Origin: Alkalibacter mobilis
GTDB taxonomy: Bacteria; Bacillota; Clostridia; Eubacteriales; Alkalibacteraceae
Assembly: GCF_015594845.1 (NCBI RefSeq)
Contig: NZ_JADNRK010000019.1
Span: forward strand, 1-39,303
Direction: 5' to 3'
DNA: 39,303 nt
Below the pieces are notes generated by a model. The model saw only the letters and a program-made list of their open reading frames with translations. It did not search any database and was not told the DNA's origin. How positions within the stretch are numbered: the stretch's first letter is position 1; every line of letters begins with the position of its first letter. The position numbers were made by a program, and so were the translations under genes. This document shows positions 26,168 to 34,287 of this stretch, piece by piece.

Positions 26168-26793
26168 TAAGTAGAATAATAAAACGAGATATTAATAGTC
26201 TGCATGTAAAGAATGCGTACGAAACGATAGTTGCCAATATTGAACTTGGAGCAAGAGATGAATTGAAATCAAAAATGTTTTTGGTCACCAGTTGTAATCC
26301 CAAAGAGGGGAAATCAACCATTACAAAGGGGCTGGGACTTTATAGCAGCAGAACGAGTATGAAAACAATTATAGTGGCTTGTGATCTCAGGAGCAGAGAA
26401 GATAGTAAACATCAATTACTCAAACCAAGTCCTGGTTTGGTTGAGTGTTTGGAAGGCGAGACAACACCAACCGAAGTTATTGAGAGGATGGGTGAGAATT
26501 TGTACTATCTGCCGAGAGGGAGGAAAACTCAAAATCAAACAAAACTTTTTATGTCCGATGAATTTGACAAGCTTCTCGCGCTTTTGAAGGACACCTATGA
26601 TTTGATTTTACTGGACGGACCTTCATTAAATGATGGGCCTGACAGTGTGGTGATATCTGCAAAATCAAAAGGAGTGATTTTGGTGATCTCAACAGGAGTG
26701 ACCACATTCAAGCAAATTGGGGACGCAATGGAGCAATTTGAGTCTGCGGGAGCCGAAATTGTGGGGGCTGTTTTGAACAAAGCAAGCCGATGA
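26164..26793 (+). CDS. CpsD/YwqD-type BY-kinase-like ATPase
   Basis: 209 residues. Walker A CNPKEGKST, Walker A' IIVACDLRSRED and Walker B LILLDGPSLND are seen in the right order, as in bacterial tyrosine kinases that work with Wzz-type adaptors. The Cap/Cps family usually ends in a cluster of tyrosines that are autophosphorylated; this protein ends in GAVLNKASR with none. It may thus be an ATPase switch or phosphorylate other proteins. It is coupled to the Wzz-like gene by a 4-base overlap and is the last gene before a 410-base regulatory gap. Confidence 0.88.
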   Translation: MISRIIKRDINSLHVKNAYETIVANIELGARDELKSKMFLVTSCNPKEGKSTITKGLGLYSSRTSMKTIIVACDLRSREDSKHQLLKPSPGLVECLEGETTPTEVIERMGENLYYLPRGRKTQNQTKLFMSDEFDKLLALLKDTYDLILLDGPSLNDGPDSVVISAKSKGVILVISTGVTTFKQIGDAMEQFESAGAEIVGAVLNKASR

Positions 26794-26893
26794 AAGTTTA
26801 GTCGATTAAAGAATGATTTATATAGGAAGAAATAAATTACAAAAATGTATACAAAGCTTGAAAATGCACAAAAATTCAGCAGAAAATTTAATG

Positions 26894-26922
26894 TTGACTT
26901 AAGTCTAACCCTATGTTAACAT
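26894..26922 (+). promoter_or_regulatory. promoter for the riboswitch/beta-helix transcript
   Basis: TTGACT at 26894-26899 and TAACAT at 26917-26922 are spaced 17 bases apart, so RNA would start near 26929. A perfect 7 bp hairpin (GTCTTAC/GTAAGAC, 26937-26960) lies at the start of the leader. No terminator is evident after the BY-kinase gene, so readthrough from the polysaccharide genes is also possible. Confidence 0.65.
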
Positions 26923-26971
26923 CAGTTGCATCAAGGGTCTTACAGGTTATTTCGTAAGACAAATCAGCTGA

Positions 26972-27090
26972 GGAGTTTTTGTTTTCAGGTAAAACAAACT
27001 TCAAATGATAATAGCAAACCTGTTGAAAAGCAGGGTCGCAAAGCTACAGGGCCTTTAAAATGGCAGCCAGCTACCAAAGGAAGTTTTTTT
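26972..27090 (+). promoter_or_regulatory. c-di-GMP-I (GEMM) riboswitch
   Basis: The conserved aptamer core is plain: AGCAAACC, a GAAA tetraloop, GGGTCGCAAAGCTAC, then ATGGCAGCC and AGCTACC (about 27011-27075). The closing helix pairs AAACTTC (26996-27002) with GAAGTTT (27080-27086), which runs directly into a T-tract. The same AAACTTC can instead pair in an upstream hairpin (26972-27002), so two exclusive folds are possible. The class binds cyclic di-GMP. The direction of control (on or off) is not certain. It lies 112 bases before the beta-helix gene. Confidence 0.92.
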
Positions 27091-27202
27091 ATTTGCGCAA
27101 AAACGAAAGTTGAGATTGCATCAGCCCTTTAGGAGCATAAGGTCGGTAAGCTGGAAAGTCGATAGATAAATCGGCAAATAAAAAAGTCGAGGAAAGAGAA
27201 AC

Positions 27203-28867
27203 ATGAAAAAGATCAATAAGAAATTTGTAATGGCATTCGTCAGTCTTGCACTAATGATTGCCATAGTAGGAGCAGTTTTTGCTTCACCTGACACTTTTAA
27301 TCTGACAGCAAGCAAAGGGGACAGTAACGAAAGCTTGACGGAACAAAATGTTGAAACAACTGAAGAAACTGCAGAATTGGCATTCAAAGGTGTAGGTTTC
27401 AGCGTAATGGCTAAAGATGACAAAGACATGGTTTTGCAAATGAAAAAGCAAAACAAAAATGTTGAATCTTCAATCGAAGCTGAAAAAACCGATGAAGAAA
27501 TTGCATCTGTTGACAGCGAGGATAAAACGAAAGAAGTAAAAAACACGAATACTTCCGCAGCAAAAAAAGAAACAACCGCATCTACTGAAGGTACAAAAAC
27601 TACAACCACTTCAAACAGCATAACAACTTCACGTGACAATACAAGTGTGGCGAACACGACAACCACAGCACCTACAACAGAGACAACAACGACTAAGACG
27701 GAAACAACTACAACAACTGCGCCAAAAACCGAACCGGCAACTGAACCTGTAAAGGCCGAAGAGCCGGTCCAGGAAACCAAGCCGGCTACAGTAGCGGGAG
27801 CATTTTTCGTCTCTAAATCAGGGAATGATGCAAACCCTGGCACTGAAGCAGCTCCATGGAAAACCATACAAAAAGCAGCAAGTACACTTAAGGCGGGACA
27901 AACCGTATACGTAAAAGAAGGAACCTATAACGAAAGAGTAGTCCTAAAGAATTCAGGAACCAGCGGCAACTATATTACATTTACAAACTATCCAGGGGAT
28001 AAAGTTGTTATCGACGGAAGCGGAATTGACTGGGGATACAGTTGGGGTACATTGTTTAATGTAAACTCCAGACATTACATCAAGATCAACGGATTCAGGG
28101 TCGTCAATTCAAGATGGGGCGGAATTGGATCTCAGCCTGACAGCAACGGAAGTCAATATGTAACAGTGACGAACTGTTCTACTTACAATACTAAAGCATC
28201 AGGAATTGCGTTCTACCATGCAGGAAACATCACGATTGACGGAAATTCGGTAGAGAAAGCCTGTACTGCAAGTGGGTCGCAAGAAGCCATATCCATTTCA
28301 AACGTTGCTACTTTTACCATCCGTAACAACAAGGTGTTTAATATCACCAATAGCGTTCAGGGAGCAGGCGGAGAAGCCATAGATGCTAAGAACGGTTCAT
28401 CAAACGGCAAGATTTACAATAACACAGTTCACGATATAGCTAAAATTGGTATTTACGTCGATGCTTACACCAAGAATTCAAGCAATATCGAAATTTACGG
28501 AAACAATGTATACAATTGCGGTCTTGGAATAGCCATAGCATCTGAAAAAGGCGGAGTACTTAAGAATGTGAATGTCTACAGCAACACACTTAAAAACAAC
28601 AAGGTAGCTTACACAGTTGCGGGTTGGAACTACAGCTATGTCAGCCCCATGGATAATATCAAATTCAATAAAAACACCGTAAGCGGCGGAAATATACGCC
28701 TAAATAACCCAGATGCTACAAATGTTTACGTGACAAACAACAAAATCAGCGGTGGAACCATAGTTATGGACGGAGGATTGATGTCTGAAACCACCATTGA
28801 TGGTAATACATATGGAACTGCATTTGGTGTAGCTTTAATGGGAACCAACTACACGATAGCCAACTAA
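27203..28867 (+). CDS. secreted right-handed beta-helix protein with Thr-rich linker
   Basis: 554 residues. An N-terminal signal sequence (MKKINKKFVMAFVSLALMIA onward, likely cleaved near residue 27) is followed by a charged low-complexity region and a Thr-rich linker to about residue 195 (runs such as TTTTAPTTETTTTKTETTT). Then comes a parallel beta-helix domain that opens with FFVSKSGNDANPGTEAAPWK (DUF1565-like) and YVKEGTYNERVVLKNSG, and repeats NIxxxxN-type coils. Such domains in polysaccharide lyases and epimerases bind and act on long glycans; the exact reaction is not readable. No sortase motif is seen. A riboswitch precedes it, and a paralogue follows. Confidence 0.85.
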   Translation: MKKINKKFVMAFVSLALMIAIVGAVFASPDTFNLTASKGDSNESLTEQNVETTEETAELAFKGVGFSVMAKDDKDMVLQMKKQNKNVESSIEAEKTDEEIASVDSEDKTKEVKNTNTSAAKKETTASTEGTKTTTTSNSITTSRDNTSVANTTTTAPTTETTTTKTETTTTTAPKTEPATEPVKAEEPVQETKPATVAGAFFVSKSGNDANPGTEAAPWKTIQKAASTLKAGQTVYVKEGTYNERVVLKNSGTSGNYITFTNYPGDKVVIDGSGIDWGYSWGTLFNVNSRHYIKINGFRVVNSRWGGIGSQPDSNGSQYVTVTNCSTYNTKASGIAFYHAGNITIDGNSVEKACTASGSQEAISISNVATFTIRNNKVFNITNSVQGAGGEAIDAKNGSSNGKIYNNTVHDIAKIGIYVDAYTKNSSNIEIYGNNVYNCGLGIAIASEKGGVLKNVNVYSNTLKNNKVAYTVAGWNYSYVSPMDNIKFNKNTVSGGNIRLNNPDATNVYVTNNKISGGTIVMDGGLMSETTIDGNTYGTAFGVALMGTNYTIAN

Positions 28868-28912
28868 AAACAATAAAAGTGTAGTATAATAAAAATATAA
28901 GTTGTTGAGTCA

Positions 28913-28966
28913 GGCTCCAAATTGACGGAAGTGAATGCATCCGACAATTTGGAGTCTTTTGTTTGT
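28913..28966 (+). terminator. terminator between the two beta-helix genes
   Basis: GGCTCCAAATTG (28913-28924) pairs with CAATTTGGAGTC (28945-28956) along its whole length with one G-U. An inner CGGA/TCCG extends the stem. TTTTGTTTGT follows. A TATAAT at 28885-28890 upstream has no good -35, so the second gene may rely on readthrough or a weak promoter, making this hairpin a possible attenuator. Confidence 0.8.
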
Positions 28967-28991
28967 GTTCATATGAAAAGAGGCGGCCCGA

Positions 28992-30131
28992 ATGAAAAAG
29001 AAAAGCACTGTTGTGGTGCTGGTGGTTCTGTTATTTGCAGGGGTTTTTGGGGGATGCTCTTCTGATTACCACAAGATCGAGAATACATTCTATGTTTCTG
29101 TAGAAGGGGATGATAAAAATCCGGGAACTTTGACCGAACCCTGGAAAACCATACAAAAGGCGGCAGACAGTTTGAAGGCCGGAGAAGTGGCGCTGATAAG
29201 GGAAGGGATTTACAACGAAAAAGTTCTGCTCAAAAACTCCGGAGAACCAGAAAAATACATCGTATTTAAGAGCTTTAAGGATGAAACTGTGATTATTGAC
29301 GGAAGCGGCATAGATTGGGGATATAATTGGAGCAGCCTTTTTGACATTAATGAGCAAAGCTATGTAAAGATAGAAAACATAAACGTCAAAAATTCAAGGT
29401 GGGCGGGATTTGGTTCCACTACGGATTCTGAGGGATCGAGCCATGTTGAAATTTTGAGCTGCTCAACATTCAATACTCAGGCATCTGGAATTATCTTCAG
29501 CCAGGCCGACAATATAATAATTGATGGCAATTCCATAGAAAGGGCCTGCATTAGTACCGATATCGGTTCCCAGGAAGGGATATCTTTGGATAATGTAGAT
29601 AACTTTGAGATCAAAAACAACGAAGTTTTTGATTTTACAAATGATGTGACTGGAAAGGGTGGAGAAGCCATAGATGCCAAGAATGGATCATCAGATGGAA
29701 AAATTTACAACAACACCATACACCACATACCAAAGATAGGGATATACATCGATGCTTATAAAGCTACTTCCGGATATATCGAAATCTATGAAAATAATAT
29801 CTATAATTGCGGACTTGGAATAGCAGTGGCCGCAGAGAAGGGTGGGCTTTTGAATAACGTGGATATCCATGACAACACCATCAGCGACTGCAATACTGGA
29901 TTTACGGTAGGCGGGTGGAGTGAAGGGTATTCTCATGATATGGACACGATCAGGTTTGCCGATAATACGCTCACTGGAATTACTTCAAAGGGAGTTCGAT
30001 TGAACAACCCTGATGCAAAAAACGTGTATATCACGAATAATAGAATAAGCGGATCAAGTTCTATGATACCCATTGATATTGACGGGGGGCAGCAGTCCGA
30101 GACGACAGTAGAAGGAAATGTCTTTGAGTGA
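28992..30131 (+). CDS. beta-helix lipoprotein, paralogue of the preceding gene
   Basis: 379 residues. A lipoprotein signal ends in VFGGC (Cys22), so it should be anchored to the outer face of the membrane. The mature part is a beta-helix that matches the preceding protein almost throughout: FYVSVEGDDKNPG, PWKTIQKAADSLKAGE, VIIDGSGIDWGYNWSSLF, GGEAIDAKNGSSDGKIYNN, KIGIYIDAY and GLGIAVAAEKGG. The long Thr-rich linker of its neighbour is absent. The pair therefore places the same domain in two positions, one released or wall-spanning and one membrane-bound. GAGGCGG precedes the ATG. Confidence 0.88.
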   Translation: MKKKSTVVVLVVLLFAGVFGGCSSDYHKIENTFYVSVEGDDKNPGTLTEPWKTIQKAADSLKAGEVALIREGIYNEKVLLKNSGEPEKYIVFKSFKDETVIIDGSGIDWGYNWSSLFDINEQSYVKIENINVKNSRWAGFGSTTDSEGSSHVEILSCSTFNTQASGIIFSQADNIIIDGNSIERACISTDIGSQEGISLDNVDNFEIKNNEVFDFTNDVTGKGGEAIDAKNGSSDGKIYNNTIHHIPKIGIYIDAYKATSGYIEIYENNIYNCGLGIAVAAEKGGLLNNVDIHDNTISDCNTGFTVGGWSEGYSHDMDTIRFADNTLTGITSKGVRLNNPDAKNVYITNNRISGSSSMIPIDIDGGQQSETTVEGNVFE

Positions 30132-30228
30132 GTGTGATCATATAAGTGCATAATTGCTTGAAATAGGGTATAAATAACCTACAAGCAGCAATGTAATCAC
30201 TAAGAATTTTCGAAAGTAGATGATCTTC

Positions 30229-31242
30229 ATGAAAAGAAAAAAAATTTGGATTACGGTTATCATCATAATTTTAGTTTTAGCGTTAGCCACCGGTAAATTT
30301 ATTTTGGATGCCATGGACTATAAAACAGCTTTGGTTCCCGATCAAAAAACAGAAGAACCGGAGAACATGGATAGTGAAGAACCGGAGGTGATACAGGGTC
30401 AGAATTCTAAAGTCGAAGATGAAAACGATTATTTGGATGCAATAGGAACACCGAGCAGCAATAAGATAAATATTTTATTTTTAGGGATAGATGAATCAAA
30501 AGACCGTAATATAGGAATATACAGATCGGACATCATAGTGATCGCAAGACTGGATCTGGATCTGAATATGGTAAAGATAATCAGTATTCCAAGAGATACT
30601 CGTGCCTACTTGCCAATAAGGGATGATTACGACAAATTGGGGCATGCATATGCGTTCGGTAGCAGGGAGGGGATGGGACCTGAGGCCAGCGCCGAGGCAG
30701 TCAGCAAATTTGTAGGAGACAAGCCCATTGATTACTACTTTGCCATTAAGATGGATCCCGTACCTGATATAGTCAACGACATAGGTGGTGTCGATATAAA
30801 TGTGGAAGTCGAAATGTACGATTCAGCACGTAATGTGAGGATTACTAAAGGCATACAGAGGATAGATGGAGATCAGGCTCTTTTATACCTTCAATGGAGA
30901 AGTACCCCGGGTGGGGACATAGATAGAATTTTGAGGGTTCAGAATTTTCTTGCCAGTTTGTACGGGCAGCTCAAAAACGACGGACAAGTGATCGAAGCCA
31001 TGAAGATAGTTATAAATTACAAGGAAGGCACTCAAACCAATTTGACATCAAAGCAGATGTTGGCATTGGCCGCATATATGAAACAGCTTCCGGAAGGTGC
31101 CATAACCTATTACACACTGTCCGGAAGATCAAAAATGATTGATGGGAAAAGTTTTTGGATTCCCGATGACAACACAGCGGTACTGGAAGAATTCTTTGCT
31201 GATGAGAATTTAAAAGTTGAAACTGATTTGTCTTCTGATTGA
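30229..31242 (+). CDS. LytR-CpsA-Psr (LCP) family glycopolymer-peptidoglycan ligase
   Basis: About 337 residues. One N-terminal membrane helix (about 8-26) is followed by an acidic linker and the extracellular LCP domain: ILFLGIDESKD, RSDIIVIARLDLD, IISIPRDTRAYLP, DKLGHAYAFGSREG, and DRILRVQNFLASLYGQL. LCP enzymes move lipid-linked polymers onto the cell wall, which fits its place at the end of the polysaccharide region. ATG 30229 gives a typical MKRKKIW start; ATG 30220 is in frame. Ribosome binding sites for both are weak. Its last 33 bases overlap the convergent bioY gene. Confidence 0.92.
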   Translation: MKRKKIWITVIIIILVLALATGKFILDAMDYKTALVPDQKTEEPENMDSEEPEVIQGQNSKVEDENDYLDAIGTPSSNKINILFLGIDESKDRNIGIYRSDIIVIARLDLDLNMVKIISIPRDTRAYLPIRDDYDKLGHAYAFGSREGMGPEASAEAVSKFVGDKPIDYYFAIKMDPVPDIVNDIGGVDINVEVEMYDSARNVRITKGIQRIDGDQALLYLQWRSTPGGDIDRILRVQNFLASLYGQLKNDGQVIEAMKIVINYKEGTQTNLTSKQMLALAAYMKQLPEGAITYYTLSGRSKMIDGKSFWIPDDNTAVLEEFFADENLKVETDLSSD

Positions 31243-31779
31243 AGGAATCCTAACAGCCAGCATGGAACCTAGAATACAGGAAACCACATCTCCCGGAAGT
31301 GGCATGAGAAATGCATGAAGGAAAAGCAGACCGGGATCTACATTGATGTTAAGGACAAAAACAGCAAGCAAATTGTAATATATAAAACCAAGAATGTATA
31401 CTATCAAAAGGCCTGTAAAACTAGCCAATAAATATCCCTTGAAGTTTCTGAAGCCTTCTTTTTGAGTCATTTTGCCGGCAACGAAAGCTCCCAGAATAAA
31501 TGCCAAAAGGTAACCAAAGGTAGGTTGAAAGACGTATCCAAGGCCTCCGCCGCTTGCAAACACGGGCAGTCCCATGAGGCCTAGAGCCACATAGATGGAA
31601 ACTGAGATGGCTCCGTATACAGGACCCAGCATTATCCCTGCAAGATTGGTAAATAAAAATTGCAATGTAAAAGGGATCATAGGTACAGGGATCCTGGTAA
31701 GTGCACCGACAGAAATAAGGGCAGCAAATATTGCGCAGTAGATCATGGCTTTAGTATTGATAGATTTTGAAGTTTTCAT
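31210..31779 (-). CDS. bioY: BioY, biotin ECF transporter substrate-binding protein
   Basis: 189 residues, about six membrane helices. The BioY pattern is visible: RIPVPMIPFTLQFLFTNLAG early, GLMGLPVFASGGGLGYVFQP in the middle, and PGDVVSCILGSMLA near the end. It binds biotin and works with shared ECF energising subunits, which are not in this window. AAGGAG precedes the ATG by 7 bases. A biotin operator overlaps its promoter. It runs against the LCP gene, whose end it overlaps. Confidence 0.95.
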   Translation of the reverse strand: MKTSKSINTKAMIYCAIFAALISVGALTRIPVPMIPFTLQFLFTNLAGIMLGPVYGAISVSIYVALGLMGLPVFASGGGLGYVFQPTFGYLLAFILGAFVAGKMTQKEGFRNFKGYLLASFTGLLIVYILGFIYYNLLAVFVLNINVDPGLLFLHAFLMPLPGDVVSCILGSMLAVRIPSIRRQISFNF

Positions 31780-31810
31780 GTTGTGCTCCTTCGGAATGTA
31801 GTTTTTATAA

Positions 31811-31864
31811 AGTATAAGACATAGAAAGAATTATGTCAACCAAGACTTGAAATAAAGTTGACAT
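31811..31864 (-). promoter_or_regulatory. bioY promoter with BirA-type operator
   Basis: On the minus strand TTGACA (31839-31834) and TATACT (31816-31811) are 17 bases apart, a near-consensus promoter. The -35 lies within one half of an inverted repeat, ATGTCAAC (31833-31840) and GTTGACAT (31857-31864). Counted as 9-mers, the spacer is 14 bases, as in Firmicute BirA operators (TTGTTAACC-N14-GGTTAACAA type). BirA with biotinyl-AMP would block bioY transcription. Confidence 0.85.
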
Positions 31865-31886
31865 AAAAAAGCTAATGCGAAATCAG

Positions 31887-31915
31887 TTGACATGAATTGA
31901 CGGATTTTTTATAAT
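31887..31915 (+). promoter_or_regulatory. sigma-A promoter for T-box-proS
   Basis: TTGACA (31887-31892) and TATAAT (31910-31915) are perfect hexamers with a 17-base spacer, reading away from bioY. Transcription would begin near 31922, at the base of the T-box leader. Confidence 0.9.
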
Positions 31916-31920
31916 GAGAT

Positions 31921-32138
31921 GGATATGAATATATGGTGTTGAGAAGGAATAGTAAATGGACAAACCAAATTTCAGAGAGCGGATGGCAGTGCAAATCCGT
32001 ATTTGGATCCGAAGAACCCGCCTTTGAGCCGCATGGAAACATGCCGCAGAGATGCGTTATCAAAATGAGTGGAACATTTATGTTAATTAAGGTGGTACCG
32101 CGGATAATCTTCCGTCCTTTATTGGACGGGAGTTTTTT
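31921..32138 (+). promoter_or_regulatory. T-box leader (proline) with terminator
   Basis: Stem I signals include AGAGAGCGGATGG and a specifier region GAACCCGCCTTTGAGC. The codon read there is CCC or CCG, both proline, matching the gene downstream. The T-box itself is AAGGTGGTACCGCGG (32089-32103). The terminator stem CTTCCGTCC/GGACGGGAG (32109-32132) ends in TTTTTT. Uncharged tRNA-Pro would stabilise the antiterminator and let proS be read. Confidence 0.93.
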
Positions 32139-32158
32139 ATTTTGAAGGAGGATTTATA

Positions 32159-33598
32159 ATGGGAAAGAAACAAAAGGTTGAAGCAATAACTCCAATGGAT
32201 CAAGATTTTGCCCAGTGGTATACAGATGTAATCTCAAAGACCGAGTTGGTTGACTATTCACCTGTAAAGGGATTTATGGTCATAAGACCATACGGATATG
32301 CAATCTGGGAAAACATCCAAAAGGAATACGACAAAAAATTTAAAGAGACCGGACATAAGAATATGTACTTTCCTCTCTTGATCCCTGAAAGCTTGCTCAA
32401 GAAAGAAGCCGAGCACGTTGAAGGGTTTGCTCCAGAAGTTGCATGGGTAACCCACGGAGGGGACAAGGAACTGGGTGAGAGGCTTTGTATCAGACCAACG
32501 TCTGAAACGATCATATGCAGCATGTACTCAAAATGGCTAAATACCTACAGACAATTACCTTATCTCTATAACCAGTGGTGCAGCGTAGTAAGATGGGAAA
32601 AGACTACAAGACCTTTCCTTAGAACTTCGGAATTCTTGTGGCAGGAAGGTCATACCTTGCACGAAACATACGATGAAGCACAGGCTGAGACCATGCAGAT
32701 GCTCGATATCTACAAGACAGTGGCAGAGGAATATTTGGCGATTCCAATGGTGGTAGGCAAAAAAAGTGAAAAAGAGAAATTCGCCGGCGCATATGCAACT
32801 TATACCATGGAAGCTTTGATGCACGATGGTCAGGCATTGCAGTCTGGAACTTCTCACAATCTAGGCCAGCACTTTACAAAAGCCTTTGATATAACATATT
32901 TGGACAGAGACAATAATCAAGCATATCCTTATCACACATCCTGGGGGATCTCCACAAGACTTATTGGTGCATTGATAATGGTTCACGGTGATGACAACGG
33001 GCTTGTGATGCCTCCAAAGATCGCGCCTACTCAACTTGTAGTCATTCCTATTGCTCAACATAAAGAAGGCGTTTTGGATAAAGCTTGGGAGATATTCAAC
33101 GAACTTAAGGATGATGTAAGAGCTGAAATCGATGATGCAGACGGATACTCACCAGGTTGGAAGTTCAACCAATGGGAAATGAAGGGTGTGCCTATAAGAC
33201 TTGAAATAGGTCCAAAAGACATTGAGAACAATCAATGCGTTCTAGCCAGAAGAGACAACGGCGAAAAGATCCAAGTTTCCTTGGATAACTTAAAAGAAGA
33301 AGTTGAAAAGCTGTTGGAAGAAATTCAGCAGAATATTTTCGATAAAGCGCTTAAAATGAGAGAGGAAAAAACCTCCGTTGCCATCAGCATGGACGAGTTT
33401 AAAGAAAAATTAGCGGCAAATCCAGGCTTTATAAAAGCTAACTGGTGCGGTAGCAGAGAGTGTGAAGACAAGATCAAGGAAGAAACAGGAGCTACATTAA
33501 GATGTGTTCCTTTCGAGCAGGAAAAAATCGGAGACGGCAGCTGTGTATGTTGCGGCGAGAAATCTGAAGAAATGGCGTATTTTGCCAGAGCATATTAA
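32159..33598 (+). CDS. proS: prolyl-tRNA synthetase (short, archaeal/eukaryote-like type)
   Basis: 479 residues, class II. It lacks the editing insertion of the long bacterial enzyme and has the length of the archaeal-like ProS found in many Clostridia. Motif 2 is around [20 protein letters not shown] with EGHT following. [22 protein letters not shown] and [13 protein letters not shown] are also seen. The C-terminal domain carries a cysteine set (WCGSREC, then CVCCG) that probably binds zinc, and the final AYFARAY. GAAGGAGG precedes the ATG. Expression is governed by the T-box leader upstream. Confidence 0.97.
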   Translation: MGKKQKVEAITPMDQDFAQWYTDVISKTELVDYSPVKGFMVIRPYGYAIWENIQKEYDKKFKETGHKNMYFPLLIPESLLKKEAEHVEGFAPEVAWVTHGGDKELGERLCIRPTSETIICSMYSKWLNTYRQLPYLYNQWCSVVRWEKTTRPFLRTSEFLWQEGHTLHETYDEAQAETMQMLDIYKTVAEEYLAIPMVVGKKSEKEKFAGAYATYTMEALMHDGQALQSGTSHNLGQHFTKAFDITYLDRDNNQAYPYHTSWGISTRLIGALIMVHGDDNGLVMPPKIAPTQLVVIPIAQHKEGVLDKAWEIFNELKDDVRAEIDDADGYSPGWKFNQWEMKGVPIRLEIGPKDIENNQCVLARRDNGEKIQVSLDNLKEEVEKLLEEIQQNIFDKALKMREEKTSVAISMDEFKEKLAANPGFIKANWCGSRECEDKIKEETGATLRCVPFEQEKIGDGSCVCCGEKSEEMAYFARAY

Positions 33599-33610
33599 TA
33601 TAAACATATC

Positions 33611-33642
33611 GGGGCAAGGGGTTAACCTTGCTCCCGTATTTT
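33611..33642 (+). terminator. hairpin between proS and xpt
   Basis: GGGGCAAGG (33611-33619) pairs with CCTTGCTCC (33626-33634) with one G-U pair around a GGTTAA loop. The tail GTATTTT is only moderately T-rich, so this may be a partial terminator. Confidence 0.55.
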
Positions 33643-33657
33643 GGAAGTGAGGGTATA

Positions 33658-34239
33658 ATGGAAATCTTAAAAAAGAGAATTTTGGAAGACGGGATCGTCA
33701 TAGGCGACGATATTTTAAAAGTCGATTCCTTTTTAAACCATCAGATAGATGTAGATCTTTATAATGAGATTGGAAAAGAGTTCAAAGCTCATTTCAAGAA
33801 CAAGAAAATAGATAAGATCCTTACCATAGAGGCTTCAGGTATCGGACTTGCCTGTGTGGTTTCCCAGCATTTCGGATGCGTGCCTGTAGTGTTTGCAAAG
33901 AAGACCGAATCTTTGAATCTGGACAAGGACATATATCACAGTGAGGTTTACTCATTTACCAAGAAGAAGAGCTACAAGGTCATGGTTTCAAAGAGATACT
34001 TAAACCCAGATGAAAACATCTTGGTTATAGATGACTTTTTGGCAAATGGTAAAGCCATCATAGGCTTGGAGAGCATCATAAACCAAGCCGGTGCGAAGCT
34101 TCAAGGAGTGGGGATCGTGGTGGAAAAAGGTTTCCAAGGTGGAGGAGATGAACTTAGAAATAGAGGCATCGACTTAAAATCCCTGGCCATAGTAGATTCG
34201 ATGAAAAACGGAAAAATAGTTTTCAGGGAAGAAATTTAA
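33658..34239 (+). CDS. xpt: xanthine phosphoribosyltransferase
   Basis: 193 residues. Converts xanthine and PRPP to XMP in purine salvage. MEILKKRILEDG at the start and VDSFLNHQIDVDL are typical of Xpt. ILVIDDFLANGKAIIGL is the PRPP-binding loop, and VEKGFQGGGDELR ends the family signature. ATG 33658 is chosen (GTGAGGG upstream) over an ATG 30 bases earlier that lies inside the preceding hairpin. I see no guanine riboswitch or PurR box before it and no xanthine permease (pbuX) after it; instead a tRNA follows. Confidence 0.95.
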   Translation: MEILKKRILEDGIVIGDDILKVDSFLNHQIDVDLYNEIGKEFKAHFKNKKIDKILTIEASGIGLACVVSQHFGCVPVVFAKKTESLNLDKDIYHSEVYSFTKKKSYKVMVSKRYLNPDENILVIDDFLANGKAIIGLESIINQAGAKLQGVGIVVEKGFQGGGDELRNRGIDLKSLAIVDSMKNGKIVFREEI

Positions 34240-34268
34240 TAATATTTCAATCCAAAACCAAATAATTA

Positions 34269-34277
34269 TGGTATAAT
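34269..34277 (+). promoter_or_regulatory. extended -10 promoter for tRNA-Arg
   Basis: TGG-TATAAT at 34269-34277 is an extended -10 box. The -35 is not clear. A transcript would start just before the tRNA at 34288. Confidence 0.6.
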
Positions 34278-34287
34278 ACTTGATGAT

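Noticed and set aside
26926-27132. 68-codon plus-strand frame
   Set aside because: It overlaps the c-di-GMP riboswitch; the RNA structure explains the sequence better.
27121-27867. 248-codon minus-strand frame rich in Val, Ser and Phe
   Set aside because: It is the antisense of the Thr-rich linker of the beta-helix gene; low-complexity codons on one strand keep the other strand open.
31933-32145. 70-codon plus-strand frame
   Set aside because: It covers the T-box leader and its terminator.
33599-33657. Guanine riboswitch or PurR box before xpt
   Set aside because: Such elements often precede xpt, but the 59-base gap holds only a simple hairpin with none of the conserved purine aptamer sequence.
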